A stretch of 64,000 bases of DNA from Paraoerskovia marina DSM 21750 (GCF_000701465.1 NZ_JNIY01000009.1:62001-126000); one strand, 5' to 3'; positions 1 through 9,477 are shown, counted from the first letter of the stretch. Program-made: numbers and translations. Notes: generated by a model from the letters alone, not told the origin.

Positions 1-497
1 TCCTGACCTGAGTCCATCGGGTAGGCCGAGCCGGTCACGGTGACCTGCAGGATCGCCTCGCCCTCGACGTCGAGCTCGACACCGCTGCCGTCCTGGACGG
101 CGCTGTCGACGTACTCGGCGCGCCAACCCGGGGTTCCGGTACCGCCGAGGTCGAGGACGACGCGGTCGTATCCGTCGTGGACGCCGACACGGATGTCCGT
201 CACGGTGAGGGCGGCGTCACCGCTCGCGTCGCTCGTGTCGACCGCCGTCGTCGCAGGGAACGGGACGTCGGAGTCGTCGTCCTCGGTCGTCGCGTCGTCG
301 GTCGGCGCGTCCTGCTCGGTCTCGTCCGCGTCCTGGGTCGTCGGCGCGGGCTCCGTGTCCTCGGCGACCGACGACGTGGCGGTGCCCGTCGCGGTCGGTT
401 CGGGCGCGGCCTGGTCGTCGGAGCATCCCGAGGCCGCCAGCACGGCACCGGTCAGGGCGACGGCGGCGGCGAGTCGGGCCGTTCGTCGGTGGTGCAC
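1..497 (-). CDS. AMIN-like domain lipoprotein (C-terminus beyond window)
   Basis: The minus-strand frame opens with GTG at 497 and stays open to the window edge, so the 3' end is missing. The product begins with an arginine-containing n-region, a hydrophobic stretch and the lipobox ASGC at about residues 22-25, so it should be a membrane-anchored lipoprotein. A linker rich in Thr, Asp and Glu follows (about residues 28-80), typical of a cell-wall-spanning spacer. The last visible part, including YDRVVLDLGGTGTPGW and AYPMDSG, resembles the AMIN-like domain found in actinobacterial secreted proteins. The cargo or ligand is unknown. It lies 95 bp downstream of the PLP-enzyme gene on the same strand. 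Confidence 0.75.
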   Translation of the reverse strand, partial: MHHRRTARLAAAVALTGAVLAASGCSDDQAAPEPTATGTATSSVAEDTEPAPTTQDADETEQDAPTDDATTEDDDSDVPFPATTAVDTSDASGDAALTVTDIRVGVHDGYDRVVLDLGGTGTPGWRAEYVDSAVQDGSGVELDVEGEAILQVTVTGSAYPMDSGQ

Positions 498-592
498 GGG
501 TGTCCCTTCGCGGCAGTTTGTCGGGATCGGTCTGCCGGCAGGGTCCCAGCATGCCCGGCTTCTCGATGTTCTGCCTGTCGCTCGTCGCCCAG

Positions 593-1768
593 TCAGGCGG
601 GCGCCCCGTCTGACGACTCCAGGGGAACCCGGTCCAGGGCCCGACGCAGGTCGGCCCAGAGATCCTCGACGTCCTCGATGCCGACGCTCATCCGGATCAG
701 GTCGTCGGGCACGGTCGTCGACTCCGTGGGGAACCGACGTCTGCGCTCCAGGCATGACTCGACCCCGCCGAGGCTCGTCGCGGGGACCCAGAGGCGTACG
801 GCGTCGACGAGAGCGTCCGCGACCTCCCGGCCGCCCCGGGGCCGCAGGCCGATGATCGACCCGAACCCGTGCATGTCCCGCGCGGCGCGGGCATGGCCGG
901 GGTCCGACTCGAGGCCGGGGTGGCGCACCTCGAGCACGGCCGGATGCTTCTCGAGACGTCGTGCCAGCTCCAGGGCTGTCGTCTGGGAGCGCTCGACGCG
1001 CAGCGCCAGCGTGCGTACACCGCGCAGGGCGAGCCAGACCTCCCAGGGCCCGGGGATGGCTCCGTGCAGCGTCCGGTAGGCACGGACCCGGCGGGCGAGC
1101 TCCGGGTTGTCCGTCACGACCGCACCGAGGACGACGTCGGAGTGCCCGGCGAGGTACTTCGTCACCGAGTGCACGACGAGGTCGGCGCCGAGGGCCAGCG
1201 GCTGCTGGCCGAGCGGCGTCGCGAACGTGTTGTCGACCGCCGTCAGCACGCCGCGCTGCCGCGCCGCGTCGAGAAGAGCCGGGAGGTCTGCGACCTCCAG
1301 CATCGGGTTGGTCGGCGACTCGAGGATCGCGAGGTCGGCGCCGTCGAGGGCGGCCACCACCTGGTCGGTGTCCGCGACGTCGACCCGGCGGACCGTGACG
1401 TCGGCGCGGGCAGCGAGGTCGTCGGCGAACCCGAGGGTCACCTGGTACGCGTGGCGCGGGACGACGACGACGCCCCCGACGGGGACGAACGAGAAGACCG
1501 ACGCGATGGCGGCCATGCCCGACGCGAAGACGACTCCCGGCTCGCTCGCGCGTTCGAGCGCCGCGATCGTCTCCTCGAAGGGGTGCCACGTCTCGGTGTC
1601 CATCCGGGTGTAGAGCGGCTCACCGGGCTGCGGGACGCCGTGCGACACGTAGGTCGAGGAGAGGACGACCGGCGGGTTCACGGGACTGCCCTGCTCACGT
1701 GGCGGTCGGCCGCCGCTGACGGCGACCGTGGCGGCGGTGTACGAGGACTCGTCGGGGTGCGTCGGCAT
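593..1768 (-). CDS. trans-sulfuration PLP-dependent enzyme (cystathionine gamma-synthase/lyase family)
   Basis: The 391-residue length is normal for the Cys/Met-metabolism PLP family. The PLP lysine lies in HSVTKYLAGHSD, ESPTNP and AVDNTFATP are the family's cofactor-pocket motifs, and TSLGGVES lies near the C-terminus. Members form or cleave cystathionine, homocysteine or methionine thioether bonds in the cytoplasm, and sequence alone does not separate synthase from lyase. The start at 1768 is chosen because the conserved protein begins right after MPTHPDESS; the open frame extends further but overlaps the divergent ddl promoter region. Only 82 bp separate it from ddl, so the two share a divergent promoter region. 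Confidence 0.88.
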   Translation of the reverse strand: MPTHPDESSYTAATVAVSGGRPPREQGSPVNPPVVLSSTYVSHGVPQPGEPLYTRMDTETWHPFEETIAALERASEPGVVFASGMAAIASVFSFVPVGGVVVVPRHAYQVTLGFADDLAARADVTVRRVDVADTDQVVAALDGADLAILESPTNPMLEVADLPALLDAARQRGVLTAVDNTFATPLGQQPLALGADLVVHSVTKYLAGHSDVVLGAVVTDNPELARRVRAYRTLHGAIPGPWEVWLALRGVRTLALRVERSQTTALELARRLEKHPAVLEVRHPGLESDPGHARAARDMHGFGSIIGLRPRGGREVADALVDAVRLWVPATSLGGVESCLERRRRFPTESTTVPDDLIRMSVGIEDVEDLWADLRRALDRVPLESSDGAPA

Positions 1769-1850
1769 GGAGCCAGGGTACGACCGCAGAGGCGCCGGAG
1801 GACATCTCGTGTCTCGGCAGGACGGTTCCGGTCGGGTAGTCTCGGCCCCG

Positions 1851-2981
1851 ATGTCCAGCCACTCTGAGCCCCCGCGCAAGCCCCGAGTCCTCGTCCTCTT
1901 CGGAGGGCGTTCGGGCGAGCATGCCATCTCCTGCGCCACCGCGGCCGGAGTCCTCCAGGCGATCGACCGCGACCGCTACGAGGTGCTCCCCGTGGGGATC
2001 ACCCGCGCGGGCAAGTGGGTCCGGGCGGTGGACGATCCTGACGCGTGGAAGCTCGGCGAAGGCCGGCTGCCCGAGGTGCTCGACGCCGCCGAGGAGATCT
2101 CGATCCCGCTGGCGGCGGGCGACGACGTCGTGCGCCTCGCCGACGGCGAGACGCCGCCCCAGCAGCTCGGTGCCGTCGACGTGGTCTTTCCCCTGCTCCA
2201 CGGCCCCTTCGGCGAGGACGGCACGGTCCAGGGCCTGCTCGAGCTGGCCGACCTCCGCTACGTCGGCGCCGGCGTGCTCGCGTCGGCGGTCGGGATGGAC
2301 AAGCACTTCATGAAGCTCGTCCTTGCGGGCTCCGACCTGCCCGTCGGGCCGTACGTCGTCATCCGGCCGGGGGAGTGGGAGCGGTCGCCGCAGACGTGGA
2401 CGGACACCGTCGCGGGCCTCGGCCTCCCCGTCTTCGTGAAGCCGGCGCGCGCCGGGTCGAGTCTCGGGATCAGTCGGGTGGACGACCTGGCACAGCTCCC
2501 GGCCGCCGTCGCCGCCGCGCAGGAGCACGACCCGAAGGTGATCGTCGAGGCCGGGATCGTCGGACGGGAGATCGAGTGCGCCGTCCTCGGTGCCCGTCCC
2601 GGAGAACGCCCGCGTGCGTCCCTGCCGGGGGAGATCGTCGTGACCTCCGACGAGCACAGCTTCTACGACTTCGAGTCGAAGTACCTCGACGAGTCGGGCG
2701 TCACGCTGGCATGCCCGGCGGACCTGCCCGAGCACGTGACCGCCGAGATCAGGGAGCTGGCAGTGCGGACCTTCGAGGCGGTCGGTGCCGAGGGCCTCTC
2801 CCGGGTCGACGTCTTCGTGACCCCGGACGAGCGCGTGATCGTGAACGAGATCAACACGATGCCGGGCTTCACGCCGTTCTCGATGTACCCGCGCATGTGG
2901 GAGCGGACGGGGATCTCCTACCCCGAGCTCGTCGACGAGCTGCTCACGCTCGCCCTGGAACGCCCGACCGGTCTGCGCTGA
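1851..2981 (+). CDS. ddl: D-alanine--D-alanine ligase
   Basis: The 376-residue protein has the ATP-grasp ligase layout. FGGRSGEHAISCATA near the N-terminus and PLLHGPFGEDGTVQGLLE near residue 115 belong to the D-Ala binding domain. KPARAGSSLGISRV near residue 200 is the ATP-binding loop. VNEINTMPGFTPFSMYP near residue 335 supplies the metal ligands. It joins two D-alanines with ATP in the cytoplasm to make the dipeptide end of the peptidoglycan stem. The start MSSHSEPPRK matches the point where family similarity begins. It is divergent from the PLP enzyme and convergent with the DUF3515 gene. Confidence 0.95.
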   Translation: MSSHSEPPRKPRVLVLFGGRSGEHAISCATAAGVLQAIDRDRYEVLPVGITRAGKWVRAVDDPDAWKLGEGRLPEVLDAAEEISIPLAAGDDVVRLADGETPPQQLGAVDVVFPLLHGPFGEDGTVQGLLELADLRYVGAGVLASAVGMDKHFMKLVLAGSDLPVGPYVVIRPGEWERSPQTWTDTVAGLGLPVFVKPARAGSSLGISRVDDLAQLPAAVAAAQEHDPKVIVEAGIVGREIECAVLGARPGERPRASLPGEIVVTSDEHSFYDFESKYLDESGVTLACPADLPEHVTAEIRELAVRTFEAVGAEGLSRVDVFVTPDERVIVNEINTMPGFTPFSMYPRMWERTGISYPELVDELLTLALERPTGLR

Positions 2982-2995
2982 CGCGCTCGCCGGGG

Positions 2996-3538
2996 CTACT
3001 CCTCGGCGTCGGGGGCAGCGGTCTGGACGTCCTCGAGACCGACGCACGTCCGCGTGGCCGGCGCCTCGGAGACGGCGCGGTTCAGGTCGGCGACGAACGA
3101 GGTCGACCGGTCCTCGGTGATCGCCGGCGGTACCTGGACCTCGACCGCCGGGTCACGGCCGTAGGTCACGAAGGTCCACGTGCCCTCGTCGTCCGGGGCG
3201 GCGAGCCAGTCGACGTCTCCGGAGGAGCTCTCGACCGTCAGGCACGGGGCTTCCGCCGTCGGTCCGGGGGGCTCCACGCCGCAGCGGAGCGTGATGGCCG
3301 CTCCGGGCTCGCCCCAGGCCGTCGTCGCCTGGCTGTTGGTGGGCACCTGGGGAAGGCCGGCGAGCTCGTCCGGGACGGAGAGCACGATGCTGGCGCAGAC
3401 CGGGTCGGTGGCGTCCTCCGCCGCGGGGACACCGATCGTGGGCGCGCATCCGGTGAGGACGACGCCGCTCGTCGCGACGAGCAGGACGGCGGCGGCCGAG
3501 CGTCGCGACGGACGGGCGACGGTGTGGTGGGCGTGCAC
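2996..3538 (-). CDS. DUF3515 family lipoprotein
   Basis: A 180-residue predicted lipoprotein: basic N-terminus, hydrophobic core and lipobox VLTGC near residues 27-31. The remainder carries the actinobacterial DUF3515 pattern, with paired cysteines (VCASIVLSVP, LRCGVEPP, CLTVES, TCVGLED) and a conserved ATTAWGEP segment. DUF3515 has no established function. It is often found next to ddl and thiL in actinobacteria, as here, which hints at a cell-envelope role but proves nothing. The GTG start at 3538 begins directly with the signal peptide. It converges on ddl with only 14 bp between stops. Confidence 0.85.
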   Translation of the reverse strand: MHAHHTVARPSRRSAAAVLLVATSGVVLTGCAPTIGVPAAEDATDPVCASIVLSVPDELAGLPQVPTNSQATTAWGEPGAAITLRCGVEPPGPTAEAPCLTVESSSGDVDWLAAPDDEGTWTFVTYGRDPAVEVQVPPAITEDRSTSFVADLNRAVSEAPATRTCVGLEDVQTAAPDAEE

Positions 3539-3585
3539 GGCTCCACCGTATCCGCCCGGAAGCGTCGACCCGTACGCGGACTAGG

Positions 3586-4623
3586 GTGACGTGCGTGACG
3601 GGAGAGCGAGCGGACCAGACGCAGACGGTGGCCCAGACGTCGGAGGAGGAGCTGCTCCGCCAGATCTTCCCGCTGCTGCCGCCGGGGCGGGCGACGATCG
3701 TCCCGCCGGGCGACGATGCCGCGGTCGTCGCTGCGCCGGACGGACGGTTCGTGGTCAGCACGGACGTCCTGGTCGAGGACAGGCACTTCCGTCGACGCTG
3801 GTCGAGCGGCGAGGACGTCGGACGGCGCGCCGCGGCCCAGAACCTCGCCGACGTCGCGGCGATGGGAGCCCGCCCGACGGCGTTGGTCGTCTCCTTGGTG
3901 ACGCCCGCCGACCTGCCGGTGGAGTGGGTGCTGGGCGTCGCGCGCGGCCTGGCTGCCGGGTGTGGCCCCGTGGGTGCGGCCGTGGTCGGCGGCGACCTCT
4001 CGTCCGGGCCGGTCGTGGTCGTGTCCGTGACCGTGCACGGCACGCTCGAGGGCCGCGCACCGGTGCTGCGCTCGGGCGCCCGGGCGGGCGACGTCCTCGC
4101 GTACGCGGGCGTCCGCGGCCGCTCTGCCGCGGGCCTCGCGCTCCTGGAGGCGGGCGTCGTCGGCCCCGGCGACGCCCGGACCGCCGGATACCTGCGTCCC
4201 GAGCCGCCCCTTGCGGCGGGTCCGGTCGCCGCGGACGCCGGTGCGACGGCGATGCTCGACGTCTCGGACGGGCTGCTGCGCGACGCCGCGCGGATCGCGC
4301 GTGCCAGTGACGTGGCGATCGACCTGCGGTACGGGGCGTTCGACGCGGACGTGGCGGCGTTGCAGCCCGCTGCACGTGACCTCACCCTGATCGCCCAGAC
4401 GGACGCGGACGCGGCCGGGGTCGCGTCGCGGACGGATGCTCTGGTGCGGGACTGGATCCTGGCGGGCGGAGAGGACCACGGACTGCTCGCGACGTTCCCC
4501 GAGGGCGCTGTCCCCGCACCGTTCGTCGAGGTCGGACGGGTCACGGCGGGCGAGGGGGTGACCGTGGACGGTCTTCCGCCCGGGGGGTCGGCGACAGGCT
4601 GGGACCACTACGGCGGCCGCTGA
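3586..4623 (+). CDS. thiL: thiamine-monophosphate kinase
   Basis: The product phosphorylates thiamine monophosphate to thiamine diphosphate, the final step of cofactor synthesis in the cytoplasm. At 345 residues it is normal for ThiL (AIR-synthase fold). Visible motifs are PPGDDAAVV with the metal-binding aspartates, STDVLVEDRHF, NLADVAAMGA, VVGGDLSSG, and in the C-terminal half MLDVSDGLLRD and AGGEDHGLLATF. GTG codons at 3586 and 3595 are both possible starts and no strong ribosome site separates them. It is divergent from the DUF3515 gene and nearly abuts the convergent GNAT gene. Confidence 0.92.
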   Translation: MTCVTGERADQTQTVAQTSEEELLRQIFPLLPPGRATIVPPGDDAAVVAAPDGRFVVSTDVLVEDRHFRRRWSSGEDVGRRAAAQNLADVAAMGARPTALVVSLVTPADLPVEWVLGVARGLAAGCGPVGAAVVGGDLSSGPVVVVSVTVHGTLEGRAPVLRSGARAGDVLAYAGVRGRSAAGLALLEAGVVGPGDARTAGYLRPEPPLAAGPVAADAGATAMLDVSDGLLRDAARIARASDVAIDLRYGAFDADVAALQPAARDLTLIAQTDADAAGVASRTDALVRDWILAGGEDHGLLATFPEGAVPAPFVEVGRVTAGEGVTVDGLPPGGSATGWDHYGGR

Positions 4624-4635
4624 GCGACCCCGGGG

Positions 4636-5151
4636 TCAGTTGCGACGGAAGCGCAGCTGGGTGAGGTCCTTGCCGCCGATCTCCTCGCGCTTCTCGACGC
4701 CGTCCGGTGCGAAGCCGTGGCGTCGGTAGAAGTGCTGGGCGCGGTCGTTGTCCGCGATCGTCCAGAGCGTCACCGTGGCGTCGGCGTCGACGTCGGAGAG
4801 AACGGTGCGCATGAGGTCCCTGGCCACGCCGCGGCCCCAGGCCTCCGGGTCGAGGTAGATCGCATAGATCTCCTGGTCACGGGGCTCGGCGTCCTCGTCC
4901 CGGCCGGGACCGACGACGACGAAGCCCAGCGTCCGGCCGTCCGCGAGAGCGACCCAGGTGCGGCTCGGGTGGTCCTCGCCCAGGTAGCGGGCGAAGAACT
5001 CGGTGCGGTGGTCGACGTCGAGCGAGGCGAGGTAGTCGTCCGCGACGATCCCGGCGTAGGCGTACCGCCAGGAGGTCACGTTCACCGTCGCGATCTCCGC
5101 AGCGTCGTCCGGCTGGGCACGGCGGATCTTGACCTCGCTGATGTCGTTCAT
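4636..5151 (-). CDS. GNAT family N-acetyltransferase
   Basis: The 171-residue single-domain protein has the GNAT core. The acetyl-CoA-binding signature is EAWGRGVARDLM (Q/RxxGxA type) and the C-terminal DNDRAQHFYRRHGF is a classic motif B. The strand IYAIYLDP precedes the signature. The acceptor substrate cannot be predicted. The ATG at 5151 (MNDISEVKIRRA) is chosen because the fold starts there; the frame extends 20 codons further upstream without similarity. It converges with thiL (12 bp apart). Confidence 0.85.
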   Translation of the reverse strand: MNDISEVKIRRAQPDDAAEIATVNVTSWRYAYAGIVADDYLASLDVDHRTEFFARYLGEDHPSRTWVALADGRTLGFVVVGPGRDEDAEPRDQEIYAIYLDPEAWGRGVARDLMRTVLSDVDADATVTLWTIADNDRAQHFYRRHGFAPDGVEKREEIGGKDLTQLRFRRN

Positions 5152-5231
5152 ACGGCCGATTATCCCACCTGGGAGGCGGCCTGGCCATGCCACCGACGGC
5201 GAGCGGTGCACGAACCTCGCCGGGACGACAA

Positions 5232-5260
5232 AAGCCCGCCGGGAGATCCCGACGGGCCTT
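5232..5260 (-). terminator. rho-independent-type terminator of rpmB
   Basis: A GC-rich inverted repeat (AAGCCCG...CGGGCCTT with inner CGGGA/TCCCG pairing, trinucleotide loop) lies 18 bp beyond the rpmB stop. Read on the minus strand it is a compact hairpin suited to ending the monocistronic rpmB message. Confidence 0.7.
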
Positions 5261-5277
5261 GTGCTGTGCGGTGGGCG

Positions 5278-5469
5278 TCAGACGCGACGCGTCACCTTGC
5301 CGGCCTTGAGGCACGACGTGCACACGTTGACACGCTTGGGGGCACCGGCCACCACGGCGCGGACGCGCTGGATGTTCGGGTTCCAACGGCGCTTCGTGCG
5401 GATGTGCGAGTGCGAGATGCTGTGCCCGAAGCTCGGGCCCTTGCCGCAGACGTCGCAGTTGGCAGCCAC
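5278..5469 (-). CDS. rpmB: 50S ribosomal protein L28
   Basis: L28 is a small protein of the large ribosomal subunit. The 63-residue product has the family signature CDVCGKGPSFGHSISHSH, then RTKRRWNPNIQ and CTSCLKAGKV. Both CxxC pairs of the zinc-binding (C+) form are present, unlike the cysteine-free paralogue induced under zinc starvation in some actinobacteria. The GTG at 5469 is preferred: an AGGAG element lies just upstream and the protein then begins with the usual AANCDVCGK. The gene stands alone and is divergent from the DAK2-recG operon. Confidence 0.95.
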   Translation of the reverse strand: MAANCDVCGKGPSFGHSISHSHIRTKRRWNPNIQRVRAVVAGAPKRVNVCTSCLKAGKVTRRV

Positions 5470-5675
5470 GGTTACTCCTGATCGTCGTGCACGTGCCGCG
5501 GCTCGAGGCAGCGACAACGTCCTTCAAATGGTCTGGGGGAGGCCCGGCGCAGGCCAGGCAACCTGCTTAGAGTAGCCGACCGGGGCCGAGGACTCAAGTC
5601 CGGCTCGTGCGCGATGAGCGCACTAACCTGACACAGGCAATGCAGTGCGGTGCAACGATACGGGAGATCCGACGG

Positions 5676-7187
5676 ATGGATGACGCCCCCTGGACAGATC
5701 AGGGCGCAGGCACGGTGGACGTCGCCCTCGTGGACGCGTGGGTCCGTCTGTCGGTCGAGGAGCTGACCGCGGTCCGTCCACGCCTGGACGCGCTGAACGT
5801 GTTCCCGGTCGCCGACGCCGACACCGGGACGAACATGCTGCTCACGATGCGCGCGGGCAGCGACGCGTCGCACGGTGCGGATCTGTCGACCGTCCTCACG
5901 ACGCTCGCCCGGGGCGCGCTGCTCGGGGCCCGGGGGAACTCCGGTGTGATCTTGGCCGCATACCTGGGCGGGATCGCCCGGCACCTCGGCTCGGCAGGGG
6001 GAGCGAGCGCGACAGACCTCGCCGACGCGCTCGCCGCCGGGGCCGTCGCCGCCCGGGACGCCGTGGCCGACCCCGTGCCCGGGACCGCGCTGACCGCCGC
6101 CGACGCTGCCGCCTCCGCGGCAAGGGCGTGCGCCGGCGAGGTCGACAGGGCCCCGACCGTCCGCAGCGTCGCCACGGTCGCCGCCGACGCGGCCGACCGC
6201 GCCGTCGAGGAGTCGAGCTCGCTCCTCGCGGTCCTGCGGGACGCCGACGTTCCCGACGCGGGCGCCGCGGGCATCGCCGCCGTCCTCGGAGCGCTCGCGC
6301 GGGCGGCCGGCGCCTCTCGGCCCCGGGCCGAGACGGAGCTCCCCCACCACGAGGTCGACCGACCGAGCGGTGGCCCGGAGTTCGAGGTGATGTTCGTCGT
6401 GCGGGCCGCGCCGGAGGCCCCGCCCGAGGTCGACGTCGCCGCAGGGCTGCGGCAGGCCCTGACCGAGTGCGGCGACTCCGTGGCGGTCGTCGCCGGTCCG
6501 GGGCACTGGCAGGGTCACGTGCACACCGACCGCCCGCTCCGTGCGCTCGCCGCCGGTCAGGAGGTGGCGGATTCCGCCGGCGCCGAAATGCGCCAGATGT
6601 GCGTCCACTCGCTCGACCTGCCCGGTCATCACGCGGGTGCGCCCTCCGGACCGGCGGTTCCGGGAAGCCTGGGCGTCGTCGTCGTCACCGCCTCCCCGGG
6701 CCTGGTCACGGACTACGCCCGGGCGGGCGCCGTCGTGCTCGTCAGTCCCGGAGACCTGGAGCAGAGCGAGCTCGACCGGGCTCTGGCAGAGGCCGGCGGC
6801 ACGACGACGGTCGTGCTCCCGGCCGTCGCCGCCGGGCCGAACCTCGACGTCCGCGGAGCGACGGTCGTGCCCGCGCCCACGGACCTGCACGCCGTCGCAG
6901 CCCTCGCCGCCGTCCAGGTCGCGGACGGCCCTGTCCTCGACGCAATGGCGCACGCCGCCGCGTCGGTGCGGGCGACCCGGGTCGAGCCCGGGGGCGACGT
7001 CACCGTGACTGTCGGAGGGGTGATGCACCCTGGGATCGGGGTCCTGACCCTGCTGCACGCCGACGGATGCACACCCGCGGACCTGCGTGCCGTGACCGAC
7101 GTGGTCGAGGCCGCCAGCCCGGGTGTCGAAATCGTCGTCCTCGCCTCCGGGAGGCCCGGACGAACGATCGAGGTGGGAGTCGAGTGA
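5676..7187 (+). CDS. DAK2 (DhaL-like) domain protein, FakA/YloV-like
   Basis: A 503-residue protein. The N-terminal DhaL-like kinase domain (about residues 10-200) carries NVFPVADADTGTNML, which supplies the metal-binding aspartates, and LGARGNSGVILA for the nucleotide. A long C-terminal region follows, with the conserved HVHTD and GHWQGHVHTDRP segments. The family is represented by FakA, the ATP-binding subunit of fatty acid kinase. No fatty-acid-binding FakB gene is next to it, so function is by family only. The ATG at 5676 has GGGAG upstream. The stop overlaps the recG GTG start (GTGA), a conserved actinobacterial and firmicute coupling. Confidence 0.85.
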   Translation: MDDAPWTDQGAGTVDVALVDAWVRLSVEELTAVRPRLDALNVFPVADADTGTNMLLTMRAGSDASHGADLSTVLTTLARGALLGARGNSGVILAAYLGGIARHLGSAGGASATDLADALAAGAVAARDAVADPVPGTALTAADAAASAARACAGEVDRAPTVRSVATVAADAADRAVEESSSLLAVLRDADVPDAGAAGIAAVLGALARAAGASRPRAETELPHHEVDRPSGGPEFEVMFVVRAAPEAPPEVDVAAGLRQALTECGDSVAVVAGPGHWQGHVHTDRPLRALAAGQEVADSAGAEMRQMCVHSLDLPGHHAGAPSGPAVPGSLGVVVVTASPGLVTDYARAGAVVLVSPGDLEQSELDRALAEAGGTTTVVLPAVAAGPNLDVRGATVVPAPTDLHAVAALAAVQVADGPVLDAMAHAAASVRATRVEPGGDVTVTVGGVMHPGIGVLTLLHADGCTPADLRAVTDVVEAASPGVEIVVLASGRPGRTIEVGVE

Positions 7188-9424
7188 CCGACCGACTGAC
7201 AGAACCCCTGTCCGCCGTCCTGGGAGCACGCAGTGCCGCCCCGCTGGCGAAGATGGGCATCGAGACGGTCTCCGACCTGCTCGGGCACTATCCGCGGCGC
7301 TACGGCGACCCGGGGCGGGTCAGCGACCTCGCAGCGCTCGCGATCGGCGAGCACGTCACGGTGATGGCCCGGGTCGCGCGGGCCACGGTGCGCCAGATGC
7401 GGTCTCGCGGAGGCGCGATGCTCCAGGCGGTCGTCACGGACGGCACGCACAACCTCTCGCTGACGTTCTTCGCGAAGCGCGCGGGAGTCCTGCGGCACCA
7501 CGAGGACCGGCTCCGGCCCGGCCGGATGGGGCTGTTCACGGGCGTCGTCGGCGACTACCGGGGGGAGCGGCAGCTCACGCACCCGGACTACCTCATCGTC
7601 GGGGTCGACGCCGACGACGAGGAGTCCGCGCTCGTCGAGGCGACCAGACCGATCCCGATCTACCCGGCGAGCGCGAGCGCCCCGAGCTGGCGCATCCAGC
7701 GCGCGGTGCGCACCGTCCTGGACCCGCTCACGGAGGACGACGTCCCGGACCCCGTCCCGCAGGGCGTGCGGCACGGGCACGGCTGGGGCAGCAGGCTCGA
7801 GGCGCTGCGCGACGTCCACGAGCCGTACGACGAGAGGCAGTGGCGCCGCGGTCGGGATCGTCTGCGGCACGAGGAGGCCTTCGTCCTGCAGGCGGCGCTC
7901 GCACAGCGCCGCGCCGCCACGGCGGCGGAGGAGGCGACGTCGCGGCCTCCGCGCGGCGGCGAGGCGCCCGGCCTCCTGGCGGCCTTCGACGCCGCGCTCC
8001 CGTTCGTCCTCACCGCCGGGCAGCAGGAGGTCGGGGCCCAGATCGCGGAGGATCTCGCGCGGCACCGACCCATGCAGCGGCTCCTGCAGGGCGAGGTGGG
8101 GTCCGGCAAGACCGTCGTCGCGCTGCGCGCGATGCTCCAGGTCGTCGACGCCGGCGGTCAGGCCGCACTTCTGGCCCCGACCGAGGTCCTCGCCGCTCAG
8201 CACGCCCGGACCCTGCGGGGGCTGCTCGGACCGCTCGCCGAGGCAGGCATGCTCGGCGGCGCCGAGAGCTCGACCCGGGTGGCGCTGCTGACCGGGTCGC
8301 TCGGTGCGGCGGCCCGCAAGGAGGCGCTGCTGGACGCCGCGAGCGGTGCGGCCGGGATCGTCGTCGGCACCCACGCACTCCTCGGCGACCAGGTCCGGTT
8401 CGCGGACCTCGGCCTCGTCATCGTCGACGAGCAGCACCGGTTCGGTGTCGAGCAGAGGGACGCGCTGCGTGCGAAGGCCCGCACGACTCCGCACCTGCTC
8501 GTCATGACGGCGACGCCGATCCCGCGCACGGTCGCGATGACGGTCTTCGGCGACCTCGAGACGTCCATTCTGTCCGAGGTCCCGGCCGGCAGGTCACCCG
8601 TCACGACGGTCGTCGTCCCCGCCGCGAACGAGACGTGGACCGCGCGGATGTGGGGTCGGATCCGTGAGGAGGTCGAGGCCGGGCGTCGCGCGTACGTGGT
8701 GTGTGCGCGCATCGACCCGGACGAGTCCGCCGACGTCACGGCCGAGCCCGAGGGGGACGTCGATCTCGTGGACCTCCTGGAGGCGGGCGACCCGGGCGCG
8801 AGCGCGGCCCCGCTCCGGGCGGTGGTCGAGGTCGCAGCGGAGCTGGAGCACGTGCCCGCGCTGGCGGGCGTCGGGGTCGGGATGCTGCACGGGCGGATGT
8901 CGCCTGCCGAGAAGGACCGCGCGATGGCCGACTTCGCGTCAGGGGCAGTTCCCGTCCTGGTCTCGACGACGGTGGTCGAGGTCGGCGTGGACGTCCCCGC
9001 GGCCACGGTGATGGTCGTGTTCGACGCCGACCGGTTCGGTCTCTCGCAGCTGCACCAGCTCCGAGGGCGCGTCGGCCGAGGGTCCGACCCCGGCCTGTGC
9101 CTGCTCGTCTCGACGGCGCGGCCGGGGACTCCCGCAGCCGTCCGCGTCGAAACGATGGCGGAGACGACGGACGGGTTCCGCCTGGCCTCGGTCGACCTCG
9201 AGCTGCGCAGCGAGGGCGACGTTCTCGGCGCCGCGCAGTCCGGGCGGGGGAGCTCCCTCAAGCTGCTCCGCGTGGTCAAGGACGCACCGGTGATCGAGCA
9301 GGCGCGTCGCGACGCCAGCGCCGTCGTCGAGGAGGACCCCACGCTGGCCCGGCACCCCGGCCTTGCCGCGGCGATCGCGCAGCAGCTGGACCCGCAGCGC
9401 GAGGAGTTCCTCGATCGCGCGTAG
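7184..9424 (+). CDS. recG: ATP-dependent DNA helicase RecG
   Basis: RecG remodels stalled forks and branched recombination intermediates. The 746-residue product has an N-terminal wedge/OB region (DLLGHYPRRYGDPG, then LTFFAKRAG). Helicase motif I is GEVGSGKTVVA, Ia is ALLAPTEVLAAQHA, II is VDEQHRFGVEQR (DEQH box), III is MTATPIPRT, V is STTVVEVGVDVP and VI is QLRGRVGRG. The C-terminal TRG region (FRLASVDLELRSEGD) is intact. GTG at 7184 overlaps the previous stop by GTGA, indicating translational coupling. The N-terminus is slightly shorter than in E. coli RecG, as is usual in actinobacteria. Confidence 0.95.
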   Translation: MTDRLTEPLSAVLGARSAAPLAKMGIETVSDLLGHYPRRYGDPGRVSDLAALAIGEHVTVMARVARATVRQMRSRGGAMLQAVVTDGTHNLSLTFFAKRAGVLRHHEDRLRPGRMGLFTGVVGDYRGERQLTHPDYLIVGVDADDEESALVEATRPIPIYPASASAPSWRIQRAVRTVLDPLTEDDVPDPVPQGVRHGHGWGSRLEALRDVHEPYDERQWRRGRDRLRHEEAFVLQAALAQRRAATAAEEATSRPPRGGEAPGLLAAFDAALPFVLTAGQQEVGAQIAEDLARHRPMQRLLQGEVGSGKTVVALRAMLQVVDAGGQAALLAPTEVLAAQHARTLRGLLGPLAEAGMLGGAESSTRVALLTGSLGAAARKEALLDAASGAAGIVVGTHALLGDQVRFADLGLVIVDEQHRFGVEQRDALRAKARTTPHLLVMTATPIPRTVAMTVFGDLETSILSEVPAGRSPVTTVVVPAANETWTARMWGRIREEVEAGRRAYVVCARIDPDESADVTAEPEGDVDLVDLLEAGDPGASAAPLRAVVEVAAELEHVPALAGVGVGMLHGRMSPAEKDRAMADFASGAVPVLVSTTVVEVGVDVPAATVMVVFDADRFGLSQLHQLRGRVGRGSDPGLCLLVSTARPGTPAAVRVETMAETTDGFRLASVDLELRSEGDVLGAAQSGRGSSLKLLRVVKDAPVIEQARRDASAVVEEDPTLARHPGLAAAIAQQLDPQREEFLDRA

Positions 9425-9477
9425 CCGCTGTCCGGCCCGGTGCGCCGGGCTCGTCGGCCGGTCGATACGCTCGGGGC

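Noticed and set aside
1768-1851. SAM riboswitch upstream of the trans-sulfuration enzyme
   Set aside because: Only 82 bp separate it from the divergent ddl gene and no riboswitch core is visible.
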